A DNA stretch of 64,000 bases from Magnetovibrio sp. (GCA_026196495.1 JAPHSY010000008.1:1-64000), one strand, 5' to 3'. Shown: positions 8,995 to 16,433, numbered from the stretch's first letter. The notes: generated by a model from the sequence alone, not told the origin. Translations and numbers: made by a program.

Positions 8995-9471
8995 TTAGAA
9001 GCTACTGTAGCGGTAAGCAAAGTCGCGAACCAAGCTATCCTTATCGTATTTAATAATGATTGTTAAGGTTCGTTGGGATGTTTTAGCTGCACCGCTTGAG
9101 CTGGAATATGAAGGGCCAGCACCCCCACCTACGGCGCCATTGCCTACAATTGCCCCACCCAGAATCAGGGCACTTACACCGCCGGAAGACGTTGAGTAAG
9201 CTGTTTCCGTTGAGATCTTGTCATATACCCAGTTTTCACGACGCTGACTGTCCGTGGTCACCATATTTGGCGCACCTAAGACGGCAACAACATCCGCAGA
9301 CGACATACCGACCTTGATTTCGCGCTGAACGGTGCCGACGGTAACCTTTTCATCAGATGTATTGGCATCACGAACAGCGGCGGCGTGTTCTTGTACGGTC
9401 TTGCAGCCCGATAGGAGGACAATGCCCATTACAGTCACCATCACTGCGGACAAGGGAGGCTTAATCAACAT
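8995..9471 (-). CDS. BamE/SmpA-like lipoprotein inside the paralogue operon
   Basis: 158 residues with lipobox LLSGC. The middle segment VGMSSADVVAVLGAPNMV followed by ENWVYDK is the SmpA/OmlA (BamE-like) signature; BamE proper assists outer-membrane protein assembly, but this domain also occurs in unrelated small lipoproteins. After it comes a glycine/serine-rich, hydrophobic stretch (about 95-125) unlike BamE, then a C-terminal beta strand pair (TLTIIIKYDKD). The gene is embedded between copies 2 and 3 of the paralogous lipoproteins with gaps of 6 and 2 bases, so a joint envelope role is likely but unproven. Confidence 0.8.
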   Translation of the reverse strand: MLIKPPLSAVMVTVMGIVLLSGCKTVQEHAAAVRDANTSDEKVTVGTVQREIKVGMSSADVVAVLGAPNMVTTDSQRRENWVYDKISTETAYSTSSGGVSALILGGAIVGNGAVGGGAGPSYSSSSGAAKTSQRTLTIIIKYDKDSLVRDFAYRYSSF

Positions 9472-9477
9472 GTGGCA

Positions 9478-9981
9478 TTACTCCTTAACTTCAGATGCTT
9501 GTTTTGGGCCTTCAGCAACTTTTTCCGAATCTTCTATCTCTTCGTCATCATATAGCGCATCAAGGAATAAAGCCTGAGCTAATGGTTCAAAGAAGCGTTG
9601 TTGATAGAATTCAGCACCATCAACTTGATGTGCGGGGAAGTTTGGCTGAACGCGAACAATTGCGTTTGCGCGCACGCGGGTCGAATTCTCATCTTTTTGG
9701 CTAACGGCTGCTGTTAAATCGAGCTTAGCCAGTTTGTTCCCAGAGATAATGCCAGCTTCGGGCTCAACCGTTGTAATGGCATAGCCGAGATCTTGCATCA
9801 CCGTGATAACCGAGCGGTAGATTTTGCTCTGGTCAGATGTTTCGAAAATGCGGCTCTGAATGTTTCGAAGCTCCAGGGCACTTTTTTTACTCATGACCAC
9901 TTGGTCGCCGGTTGTCTGGCAGGCGGAAAGACCCAAAACCAATACCGCGATGAGGGGGGCAAATTTATAATGCATTCTCAT
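9478..9981 (-). CDS. lipoprotein of the four-member paralogous family, copy 2
   Basis: 167 residues, lipobox LSAC near residue 21. Family blocks: SRIFETSD, VMQDLGYAI, GIISGNK and FFEPLAQALFLDAL. It carries an extra acidic tail of about 20 residues (DDEEIEDSEKVAEG) absent from the other copies. Its start overlaps the stop of copy 1 by four bases. Function unknown. Confidence 0.85.
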   Translation of the reverse strand: MRMHYKFAPLIAVLVLGLSACQTTGDQVVMSKKSALELRNIQSRIFETSDQSKIYRSVITVMQDLGYAITTVEPEAGIISGNKLAKLDLTAAVSQKDENSTRVRANAIVRVQPNFPAHQVDGAEFYQQRFFEPLAQALFLDALYDDEEIEDSEKVAEGPKQASEVKE

Positions 9982-10559
9982 ATCTCATTTGCCTCCAAGA
10001 AGGTGCTGGCAGCTAATTTATTGAAAAATTGCTGGTAGATTTCTTTATCTTTGATGACGTCTGCTTTCCACAATACACCTTGGTTGTTGGTAATGTGGCG
10101 GTCAAACAAGACGCGCACGACAGAAGATTTATCGCCGATTTTGTTCACAACCAATGACACATTAATTTGCTGGCTTTCATCGTAGACCATTTGGTGGCTG
10201 TTGCCGCCAAGCGCTGCAAGGATTGTGAGCATGACTTGACCGGCCACTTGTGCGGTTTCGATTGCATCACGGTCTTTGGAACCGGAAATAACACCATGTT
10301 CTGCAGATGTGGCTTGAATGTTAAAACCAAGATCTTGGAGCGTCGCTGTGGACGCTTCAATCAATCGTTTGGTTTCTAGGGTGTCGAACCTTCTTGATTG
10401 AAGCTCTCGTAAAGAAAGGACCGTCTCGCCTTCTTCAATTGGCGGGCCGCCAATCTCTAGGGCATAGTCGTTTGGTTTCATGCATGCTGACAGTGACATT
10501 AAGACGGTTGCTGTGCATGCAAGCTTCACCATGTCACGAAAATTTATCTGACACTTCAT
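9978..10559 (-). CDS. lipoprotein of the four-member paralogous family, copy 1 (operon head)
   Basis: 193 residues, lipobox LSAC at about residue 26. Family blocks: SRRFDTLE, TLQDLGFNI, GVISGSKDR and FFNKLAASTFLEANEI. It is the longest copy and has an inserted hydrophobic segment (VAGQVMLTILAALGG) in the middle. A GGGGGA ribosome site lies just upstream of the ATG. It heads the operon and lies about 140 bases past the outermost displaced guaA tail, so in an ancestral arrangement this operon probably stood directly behind guaA. Confidence 0.85.
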   Translation of the reverse strand: MKCQINFRDMVKLACTATVLMSLSACMKPNDYALEIGGPPIEEGETVLSLRELQSRRFDTLETKRLIEASTATLQDLGFNIQATSAEHGVISGSKDRDAIETAQVAGQVMLTILAALGGNSHQMVYDESQQINVSLVVNKIGDKSSVVRVLFDRHITNNQGVLWKADVIKDKEIYQQFFNKLAASTFLEANEI

Positions 10560-10699
10560 ATTTCCCCCATAAATTATGTAACCAATTGCCCGTAAATATA
10601 AAAATGGACATTACATGAACAACCACGAATAAGGCAATATTGAATTGCATATATGGTTGTACGTTTTTGTGCGTAATAGCGTGAGAGTTCTATGTTTTG

Positions 10700-10771
10700 C
10701 TTAATCGTTCCCGGCGGTTTTGATGAGATGTCATGCGTGACCCGGCTGGTGCCCTTAACCTTATTAATTGT
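10700..10771 (-). repeat. displaced guaA 3' end, copy T3 (outermost, most decayed)
   Basis: Seventy-two bases align without gaps to the guaA end at 16441-16512; I count about 56 identities. Translated in the guaA frame it reads TINKVKGTSRVTHDISSKP and PGTIK, against [19 protein letters not shown] and PGTIE in GuaA. Of 14 changed codons about 7 alter the residue, and the frame lacks the guaA stop and runs open to a TAA at 10574. It is therefore a decayed fragment, consistent with the oldest displaced tail. Confidence 0.8.
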
Positions 10772-11218
10772 GGGGCTATATTATAGGGATATATACTGAA
10801 AATCGTAGGTTTATGTAATTATTAGAGCACATAAATTTTCATGAGTAGACGTATGTCGTTCCGCACATCTCCCCACAATGATGTTTTGTGTATTTCGGCT
10901 CTGATGCCTGCTCGTTACTGCTAAGTGGGGATCGCAGGTGCCGATTGTCCTGACTTTTAGCCGAGAATACACAGCAACCAACTTTACATATATCCCGGTC
11001 TAGCCCCTTCATATGCGCTGTGATACGAAATACAGCATCATTTAATGTACATTTATTCATAAATAAAAAAATTCTGTATTAATTTAATGGTAAAATAAAA
11101 TAATAATAAAACTAATATATGGAAAATAAAAAATACAATACAACTTGCTTAATAGGCTAATGGGACTATGTATAGGTAGACGGCAAATCATTGCTGTTTT
11201 TTTCGAAAGGCATACACC
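10772..11218. other. AT-rich gap with no convincing gene, promoter near its right end
   Basis: About 450 bases with no credible coding sequence. A 73-codon minus-strand frame (10839-11060) has no ribosome site, no recognisable features and runs into the AT-rich part. The stretch 11060-11150 is extremely AT-rich and could act as a promoter UP region or a nucleoid-protein binding site for the small plus-strand genes that follow. Confidence 0.5.
11145..11172 (+). promoter_or_regulatory. possible sigma-70 promoter for the small-protein genes
   Basis: TTGCTT, a 16-base spacer and TATGTA, preceded by a long A/T-rich stretch and followed 47 bases later by the ATG of the 48-residue protein. Sequence match only. 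Confidence 0.4.
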
Positions 11219-11365
11219 ATGTCCTTTAAGTCATTTTCTTCTGGTCAAACCACCCCAGCCAAAGACAAATCTAGCGATAAGGTCAAGGACACTGCGGTGA
11301 ATGATCAGTTGCCTATCAAAACGGATAAGAACTCATCCGATACAGAGACGACTACAAAGTCATGA
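11219..11365 (+). CDS. 48-residue polar small protein
   Basis: Starts MSFKSFSSGQTTPAKDKSS and ends in a run of Thr/Ser (TETTTKS). Nearly half of the residues are Lys, Asp, Ser or Thr, with no hydrophobic core, so it is probably disordered. GAAAGG lies nine bases upstream of the ATG. A small hairpin followed by T residues comes right after the stop. I believe similar short Lys/Asp/Ser-rich proteins occur in other alphaproteobacteria but know no function. It opens the plus-strand group of the 3.5-kb module. Confidence 0.55.
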   Translation: MSFKSFSSGQTTPAKDKSSDKVKDTAVNDQLPIKTDKNSSDTETTTKS

Positions 11366-11376
11366 TGTTGAAATAT

Positions 11377-11401
11377 GAGGACTAGCTCCTCTTCTTTTTT
11401 T
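11377..11401 (+). terminator. weak hairpin-plus-T-run terminator
   Basis: GAGGA, five-base loop, TCCTC, then TTCTTTTTTT. The five-pair stem is short, so it may only attenuate transcription into the next small gene. Confidence 0.5.
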
Positions 11402-11444
11402 CCTCATGTGGGGGTTGGCAAACACACTAATTTGGTGATGGTTG

Positions 11445-11717
11445 ATGACGGCTCGCACAAGCACAAGAACTGTTACTTTCAGGCATCCCTTCGTCCTTCG
11501 TGGGCTTAATAGGGAATTGCCTGCTGGTGATTACATCGTGGAAACACAAAAAGAGCTTATTCAAGGCCTGTCATTTCCTGTTTATCGCAGGGTTTTGACT
11601 CAAATACGCTTGTCTACAGTCCCAGGTCATCCAGGGAGTTCACAAGTCTTGGAAATTAATCCACAAGATTTGGATGATGCGTTGACACGGGAGAATGTTC
11701 CCTCAAATGCGATTTAG
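11445..11717 (+). CDS. conserved small alphaproteobacterial hypothetical protein
   Basis: 90 residues, starting MTARTSTRTVTFRHPFVL. The sequence FVLRGLNRELPAGDYIVET and then GLSFPVYRRVLTQIRL is a pattern I associate with a family of small uncharacterised proteins in Rhizobiales and Rhodospirillales (polypeptide with LPAG.Y.VETDEE and YRR). Mostly beta strand by appearance, no signal peptide. A TTG one codon upstream (11442) could also start translation. The next small gene follows after 17 bases. Function unknown. Confidence 0.7.
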   Translation: MTARTSTRTVTFRHPFVLRGLNRELPAGDYIVETQKELIQGLSFPVYRRVLTQIRLSTVPGHPGSSQVLEINPQDLDDALTRENVPSNAI

Positions 11718-11734
11718 CAAAGGTAACTTTGGTC

Positions 11735-11932
11735 ATGGATAATGAAGCACCTAAACCCCTTGAACACCCTTGGCTAAAAGATAAGAATTTTTTGTCAAAA
11801 ACGATAAGCCCCTTGTCAGGGGCTGTTGATGACGCATCGCAGGAACAAGATGTATATGATTTGGCGGCAGGCTTAAAGACCGCAATTCGCGATGATCGCA
11901 TACGTCGAACAAATGATGCGAAGAAGAAATAG
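11735..11932 (+). CDS. small hypothetical protein, 65 residues
   Basis: Starts MDNEAPKPLEHPWLKDKNF and ends RRTNDAKKK. Acidic N-terminal half, basic C-terminal half, no membrane segment. A TTG at 11729 lies at better distance from the upstream AAAGG and may be the true start (67 residues). It follows the 90-residue gene by 17 bases or fewer, so the two are likely cotranscribed. No family recognised. Confidence 0.55.
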   Translation: MDNEAPKPLEHPWLKDKNFLSKTISPLSGAVDDASQEQDVYDLAAGLKTAIRDDRIRRTNDAKKK

Positions 11933-11988
11933 ATAAAGCCCGCAGCCTTTCATCGCTCTAATCAAAACAAGCTGTGACTGAACGATAG

Positions 11989-12013
11989 TCGACTGTCGCT
12001 TAGCCACAGTCGA
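11989..12013. other. perfect 8-bp inverted repeat ahead of the Mur-ligase gene
   Basis: TCGACTGT, nine-base loop, ACAGTCGA, located 60 bases before the ATG of the Mur-ligase-like gene and 57 bases past the preceding stop. No T run follows, so it is more likely an operator or leader hairpin than a terminator. Confidence 0.4.
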
Positions 12014-12072
12014 AGTGATGAGTGGTGGTTAATTCGGACTGCTCATAAGGCATCATAGAAAAAGGAAAACTA

Positions 12073-13224
12073 ATGGGTGCTCCCCAATCAAGTACTGAGT
12101 TAAATGTGACAGAACTGCCGGTACAGGTCCCAGCGCCAGTCATAGCACCCTTGTGCGCCCATCCATCACAAGATCTTTATGTCATTGGTGTCACGGGAAC
12201 CAATGGCAAGACAACCGTTGCTTACCTCATTGGTGAGGTTCTGAAAGCAGCAGGACACAAACCTTTTGTGCTGGGGACGTTGAATTCCGGAAACCGGGAC
12301 CTTTCCACACCAGAAGGGCCCGACATCATCAACTTTATGCGCGCCCACCTGAAAAACGGCGGGACTCATTTCGTGATGGAAGTTACGTCAGAGGGAATTG
12401 ATCAAGACCGTGTTGATGGTGTTGAGTTTGATGTCAAAATCCTCACCAATATCACTCGGGATCATTTGGACTATCACAAAACATTTCAGAATTACGAAAG
12501 CACAAAATTACGTTTTATGGATGCAGGTTTAGCCCATAAAATTTATCCAAAATCCTTTCACGATACCGCCATTGATTTTGTGCCGCAGCTATTGGGTGAT
12601 TTTAACTATCTCAATATTCAAGCGGCAGCATGTGCTCTGCGTTACATGGGTGTCGAGGAAACGTATATTCATAATACGTTGTCAACGTGCCGTCCCCCAC
12701 GAGGGCGTATGGAAGGTGTTGAGAAAGGACAATCCTATTTGGTTTTGGTCGATTATGCCCATACTCCGGATGGGCTTGAAAGTGTTTTGAAAACGGCCAA
12801 GGGGCTTGCTAAACAGCGCAATGGGCGATTGCTGGTTTTGTTTGGATGTGGCGGCAATCGGGATCGTGGCAAGAGGCCCAAAATGGGCAAGATAGCCAGT
12901 GAAGTTGCAGACCTGCTGGTCATCACAGATGACAATCCCCGCAGTGAATCCAGTCAGACCATTATGGATGAGATTTTCAGCGGTGTTCATCTTGATTTTG
13001 ATGCATGTGTATTGATTGAAAACAGACGTGCGGCGATTGAACATATTATCAAGGACGCTCGACCAAATGATGTGGTGATCTTGGCGGGCAAGGGTCATGA
13101 AATGCATCAGATCACAAATTCAGGGACATTTCATTTTGATGATCGTGAAGAAGCGGAAAACGCCATAACGCTTCACTTGAAGATAGATTCGAACATTCAG
13201 AGGCCGATATTAATAACCAACTAG
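12073..13224 (+). CDS. MurE-like ATP-dependent ligase lacking the UDP-binding domain
   Basis: 383 residues against about 490 for MurE. All ATP and amino-acid ligase motifs are present: P-loop GVTGTNGKTT (39-48), TRDHLDYH, the STK lysine equivalent to the carbamylated lysine, GRMEGV, VDYAHTPDGLESV, FGCGGNRDRGKRPKMG, the diaminopimelate-pocket motif DDNPRSE, and AGKGHE. What is missing is the N-terminal domain that holds the UDP-MurNAc substrate (replaced by some 35 residues) and about 35-50 residues of the central domain between the lysine and GDFN. It should still activate a carboxylate with ATP and join an amino acid, but on another acceptor. AAAGGAAAA precedes the ATG. It lies in the 3.5-kb guaA module, 63 bases before the cysteine-repeat protein. 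Confidence 0.85.
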   Translation: MGAPQSSTELNVTELPVQVPAPVIAPLCAHPSQDLYVIGVTGTNGKTTVAYLIGEVLKAAGHKPFVLGTLNSGNRDLSTPEGPDIINFMRAHLKNGGTHFVMEVTSEGIDQDRVDGVEFDVKILTNITRDHLDYHKTFQNYESTKLRFMDAGLAHKIYPKSFHDTAIDFVPQLLGDFNYLNIQAAACALRYMGVEETYIHNTLSTCRPPRGRMEGVEKGQSYLVLVDYAHTPDGLESVLKTAKGLAKQRNGRLLVLFGCGGNRDRGKRPKMGKIASEVADLLVITDDNPRSESSQTIMDEIFSGVHLDFDACVLIENRRAAIEHIIKDARPNDVVILAGKGHEMHQITNSGTFHFDDREEAENAITLHLKIDSNIQRPILITN

Positions 13225-13287
13225 GCCAAGATGAATACAGGCCATGATGGCATGGTCTTCAAAATTATATTCACAAGGACTAAATCA

Positions 13288-14070
13288 ATGTTACACACAC
13301 GACGCGCCTTTGCGCATGTCTTATGGGCTCTGGGGATGGTGATGCTCTTGGGGATGATTCCCAGCATAGCATCTTCCGCCAGCACCACGCTGAGTGTGCC
13401 CAACAACGCCCACAAAAAAAGTTATGGGAAAGGTTGGGAGTGTGACCTTGGTTTTCTAGAGGTCGGTAAAACCTGCGAAGCCATCAAGGTGCCCAAAAAC
13501 GCGTATCCAACGAATAAATCATATGGCCGTGGGTGGGAATGCAGCCGTGGTTTTCAGGAGGTCAAGGAAGCTTGTATCTCTATCGACGTTCCTGAACATG
13601 CCTATCTCAATTCTTCCGGTGATCGCTGGGAATGCAATCGTGGCTATCAGGGTATTGAAGGGGCCTGTGTGAAAATTAATGTTCCCCAAAATGGTTATCT
13701 GGCAAATTCTTCCTATGGAACAGGTTGGAAATGCAGTCGTGGTTTCCGCGCAGTCAAAACGGAATGTATTGCCGTTAACGTTCCTGTGAATGGATATTTT
13801 GTAGAAGGAGCTTACGGCCAGGGCTGGGAATGTGAGCGTGGCTATCAGTCGGATGGTACATATTGCAATGTCGTTGAAATCCCCACTAACGGATATTTCG
13901 TGGGCACTTCATCGAGACAGGGCTGGAAATGCGAACGTGGATTTAAGGCGGTCAATGGGGCATGCACCGTTGTGAACATCCCGAATAATGCCCATCTGGA
14001 TTATTCTGGAAATAATTGGGAGTGCAACCAGCCCCACCGCAAAAAACAGGACAAGTGCATTCTGCCTTGA
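13288..14070 (+). CDS. secreted cysteine-repeat protein (seven ~33-residue repeats)
   Basis: 260 residues: a signal peptide (MLHTRRAFAHVLW..., cleavage near SIASSAS) and seven tandem repeats with the consensus VPxNAYLxxSSYGxGWECxRG followed by F, about five residues and C. Each repeat has two cysteines, so seven intra-repeat disulfides are likely in the periplasm or outside the cell. I recall the same NAYLDYSGHGWECNRG-type repeat at the ends of various marine proteobacterial envelope proteins, with no assigned role; here the repeats make up the whole protein. Start chosen at 13288 because AAGGA lies nine bases upstream and it gives a proper signal peptide; the frame is open further upstream. 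Follows the Mur-like ligase, so the pair may act on the envelope together. Confidence 0.82.
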   Translation: MLHTRRAFAHVLWALGMVMLLGMIPSIASSASTTLSVPNNAHKKSYGKGWECDLGFLEVGKTCEAIKVPKNAYPTNKSYGRGWECSRGFQEVKEACISIDVPEHAYLNSSGDRWECNRGYQGIEGACVKINVPQNGYLANSSYGTGWKCSRGFRAVKTECIAVNVPVNGYFVEGAYGQGWECERGYQSDGTYCNVVEIPTNGYFVGTSSRQGWKCERGFKAVNGACTVVNIPNNAHLDYSGNNWECNQPHRKKQDKCILP

Positions 14071-14154
14071 GCCTTCTTCCTTTCTGTTCTTAAGCGCAAA
14101 AACTTATGCAGGTCTGAAATCGAAGGCGGCTTTCCAGACTCTAAGCAAAAAGTT

Positions 14155-14231
14155 TTAGGTCTGTGCGGGTTGCTCCCATTCAAAGGTTCCCTGTGGTTTT
14201 GACGTGATGTTGTAGGTCACGCGGTTGATGC
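14155..14231 (-). repeat. displaced guaA 3' end, copy T2
   Basis: In the guaA frame it reads RINRVTYNITSKPQGTFEWE followed by QPAQT and a TAA at 14155, against [19 protein letters not shown] in GuaA. I count about 48 of 59 bases identical to the guaA end; of ten changed codons about seven are silent. The five-residue extension replaces the guaA stop. The copy lies directly next to the 3' end of the 324-residue lipoprotein gene. Confidence 0.82.
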
Positions 14232-14244
14232 GACTATGCAGGCT

Positions 14245-15219
14245 TTATTTTATGAATTTCACAGGTGTGGAATGTACTGCAAACGTATCGGCCATAATTG
14301 GCTGGCTGCCGATCTTGATTTTAGAATCTCCCATTTTCGTGAGGTTCGGCAACACTGAGTAACCTACGGCGACAGCTCTTTCCGTGCCGAATTTTTGAGT
14401 GATGACCTTTACGCCGTTAACGTCCGCGATGGTTGCTCCGTTGGATTTTGCATTTGCAATGAGATCGGAATCGATCCTGTCTGAAGCGTTCCGACTGTAC
14501 GGATTGCCTTTGATTAGACCCGGTCCGATGAAATATGAAATTTGTTTGGCCCAGATGATTTTGTCGGCGATGAAGTAATAGCCTTTGTCGGAAGGAACGC
14601 CGGCTTTTTTGAGACGTTGTGCGATGTTCTTGGACTCGTAGGCAGCCAATATTTCGATGCGTCCTGAATCGATCTGAGCAGTCAAGGAATGGCTCGTTAC
14701 TTTTTTAGGATAAGGGTTGGAAAGTTCAGCGTATAGCTTGTCATGGTTATTGGGTTGCAGCGCTATGTTCAGGCTGATTTCATTGATGTAACCACCAAAA
14801 ACGGCTGATGGAATGAAATCAGTTTCTATAAGGTCTTTAACCTCTGAGGCAAAAGAGGTGTCGTGTACGTAAGAAAAGCCTTTTGTTTTTGGTTTTGATA
14901 AAACCGTGCCGACAGGGAACGTATCTGTTCTCGGATAGGGTAAAGCGATAATCGTGCCGGGGTCTTTACTCATGATGCTTTTGCTTGAAGATCCTGCGAA
15001 GGTTCTCTTCAACTTGCGCTTTAACCAGCCTGAGTTTGAGTGGATTCCCTTGTTCACGCGCAATGTTACGGAACCATATTTGTTGTAGCCGAGTTGGATG
15101 CCGTCCAGGTTAGACTCCTGGAAAGCTCTATTTTGCAACAAACCGCGACTAGATGTTTGGCAGCCTCCCACTATGAGTGCTGTGCATACGCACAAGCTGG
15201 TCAATAAAATTTTTTTCAT
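14245..15219 (-). CDS. lipoprotein of the guaA-module family, copy B
   Basis: 324 residues with lipobox IVGGC near residue 20. It is homologous over most of its length to the protein at 15340-16392: shared blocks include GIQLGYNKYG, YPRTDTFPVGTVL, DTSF, YYFIADKIIWAKQISYF and AVAVGYSVLPNLTKMGD. The start MKKILLTS at 15219 has AGAGGA eight bases upstream; an ATG at 15246 is less likely. It begins 40 bases after displaced tail T1, the same spacing as its paralogue behind the live guaA, so it was probably once cotranscribed with a guaA. Function unknown; envelope location inferred. Confidence 0.82.
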   Translation of the reverse strand: MKKILLTSLCVCTALIVGGCQTSSRGLLQNRAFQESNLDGIQLGYNKYGSVTLRVNKGIHSNSGWLKRKLKRTFAGSSSKSIMSKDPGTIIALPYPRTDTFPVGTVLSKPKTKGFSYVHDTSFASEVKDLIETDFIPSAVFGGYINEISLNIALQPNNHDKLYAELSNPYPKKVTSHSLTAQIDSGRIEILAAYESKNIAQRLKKAGVPSDKGYYFIADKIIWAKQISYFIGPGLIKGNPYSRNASDRIDSDLIANAKSNGATIADVNGVKVITQKFGTERAVAVGYSVLPNLTKMGDSKIKIGSQPIMADTFAVHSTPVKFIK

Positions 15220-15259
15220 AATATCGGTCCTCTTGGTCTCAAACAAAACGTGGGGTATC

Positions 15260-15319
15260 TATTCCCGCTCAATAGTTCCCGGTGGTTTTGACGTAATGTC
15301 ATAGCTCACGCGGTTGAGC
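15260..15319 (-). repeat. displaced guaA 3' end, copy T1 (innermost)
   Basis: Reads [19 protein letters not shown] then TAG in the guaA frame, one residue pattern away from the GuaA C-terminus. I count about 46 of 57 bases identical to guaA from the penultimate codons inward; of ten changed codons seven are silent (the exceptions are W to R, T to S and I to L). An intact stop codon in the guaA position shows it once ended a functional gene. Confidence 0.85.
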
Positions 15320-15339
15320 AAACGAGCGGTCCTCATGGT

Positions 15340-16392
15340 TTATTTCGTTAACGTGGTGGGCTTGGCTTTGACGTAATACAAGTCAGCCAATGTAGGCTGG
15401 TGTCCATTCCCGATCATGCGGTCTCCAACATCAGTTGCTCCAGGAAATATGGAAAATCCAACAGCAACAATTCTCGGTTCCTCGAATGTCTCTGAAATGA
15501 CCGTAACGCCGTTTTGTGTCTGTACATTCACTTTGCTTTGTTTTGCAGTTGCAATCTCTTTGGGATCAAGGCCATTTCCGAATATCTTGTTCTTAGGATT
15601 GCCAAGGACCTGAGCTGGCCCAAAAAAATAAGCAACCTCTTTTGCCCAAATCAACTTGTCTGCTATGAAGTAGTGCTGCTTGCTGTCTTTTTGAGGTGTT
15701 AACAGATGTTTTTGTATAATCCGCTCTGCAGCGTATTTAGGTAGGACTTCAACTTGTGCCGACCTTACATTGACTATCGTTGAGAACCGAAGAAACTTTT
15801 TTTCTGGATTACTGAATTCAGCTTGAAGCTCAAGGCGGTTGTCGGGCAACAAGAGCATGCGCCAAGTTGTGTTTTCGATCATGCCGGACAACAAACTTGA
15901 TCCAATTTGTTCTTGTTGAAACGTGTGTTTGTATTGTTCGACAATCGATGTGTCGTAATGAAATTCTCCACCTTCTTTTATGGGTGAACGAAGAATCGTG
16001 CCGAGCGCAAAGCTATCGGATCTTGGATAGACCAAGCCAAGGCGGGTCCCACCTTTTTCATTGCCCGAAAGCGTATTGTGTAAGGTGCTAGATAAGATTT
16101 TTGAGTTGTTGGAGACCCACCGAGATACCATCACCTTGGGCGCACCACTTTTCTCATAATAGTCGAGCTGAATGCCCCTCATATTCAAAGGATAGTGATT
16201 AGGGCGCACTTCTGACTTGTTTGGGAGCGGTTGTTGGGTTGGCATTTGAACGTTAAGGGATGGGGGCTGCCATTGGGCATGTTTTTCAAGCGTGGCTTTG
16301 GATGTGGCCAAGCTGTAGCTGCCTACAGGGGTTAAGCAGCCACCGAGCGCTAGAGTTGCTGTGAGACAAAGCCCCTTCATCATCACGTTCAT
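15340..16392 (-). CDS. lipoprotein of the guaA-module family, copy A
   Basis: 350 residues with lipobox LGGC at about residue 19. Compared with copy B it has about 25 extra residues after the lipobox. Shared blocks: RGIQLDYYEKSG, YPRSDSFALGTIL, HYFIADKLIWAKEVAYFFGP and AVGFSIFPGATDVGD. AGGAGG lies six bases before the ATG at 16392. It begins 41 bases after the guaA stop on the same strand with no terminator visible between, so readthrough from guaA is likely. The only gene in its 1.1-kb module. Function unknown. Confidence 0.83.
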   Translation of the reverse strand: MNVMMKGLCLTATLALGGCLTPVGSYSLATSKATLEKHAQWQPPSLNVQMPTQQPLPNKSEVRPNHYPLNMRGIQLDYYEKSGAPKVMVSRWVSNNSKILSSTLHNTLSGNEKGGTRLGLVYPRSDSFALGTILRSPIKEGGEFHYDTSIVEQYKHTFQQEQIGSSLLSGMIENTTWRMLLLPDNRLELQAEFSNPEKKFLRFSTIVNVRSAQVEVLPKYAAERIIQKHLLTPQKDSKQHYFIADKLIWAKEVAYFFGPAQVLGNPKNKIFGNGLDPKEIATAKQSKVNVQTQNGVTVISETFEEPRIVAVGFSIFPGATDVGDRMIGNGHQPTLADLYYVKAKPTTLTK

Positions 16393-16433
16393 AAAATCCT
16401 CCTATTCAAGAATAACTTATACCGCAGTGTTCA

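Noticed and set aside
10839-11060. 73-codon minus-strand frame in the AT-rich gap
   Set aside because: No ribosome site, no plausible domain, irregular composition.
14112-14141. Terminator behind displaced tail T2
   Set aside because: The GTCTGGAAA/TTTCAGAC pairing is imperfect and there is no T run on the relevant strand.
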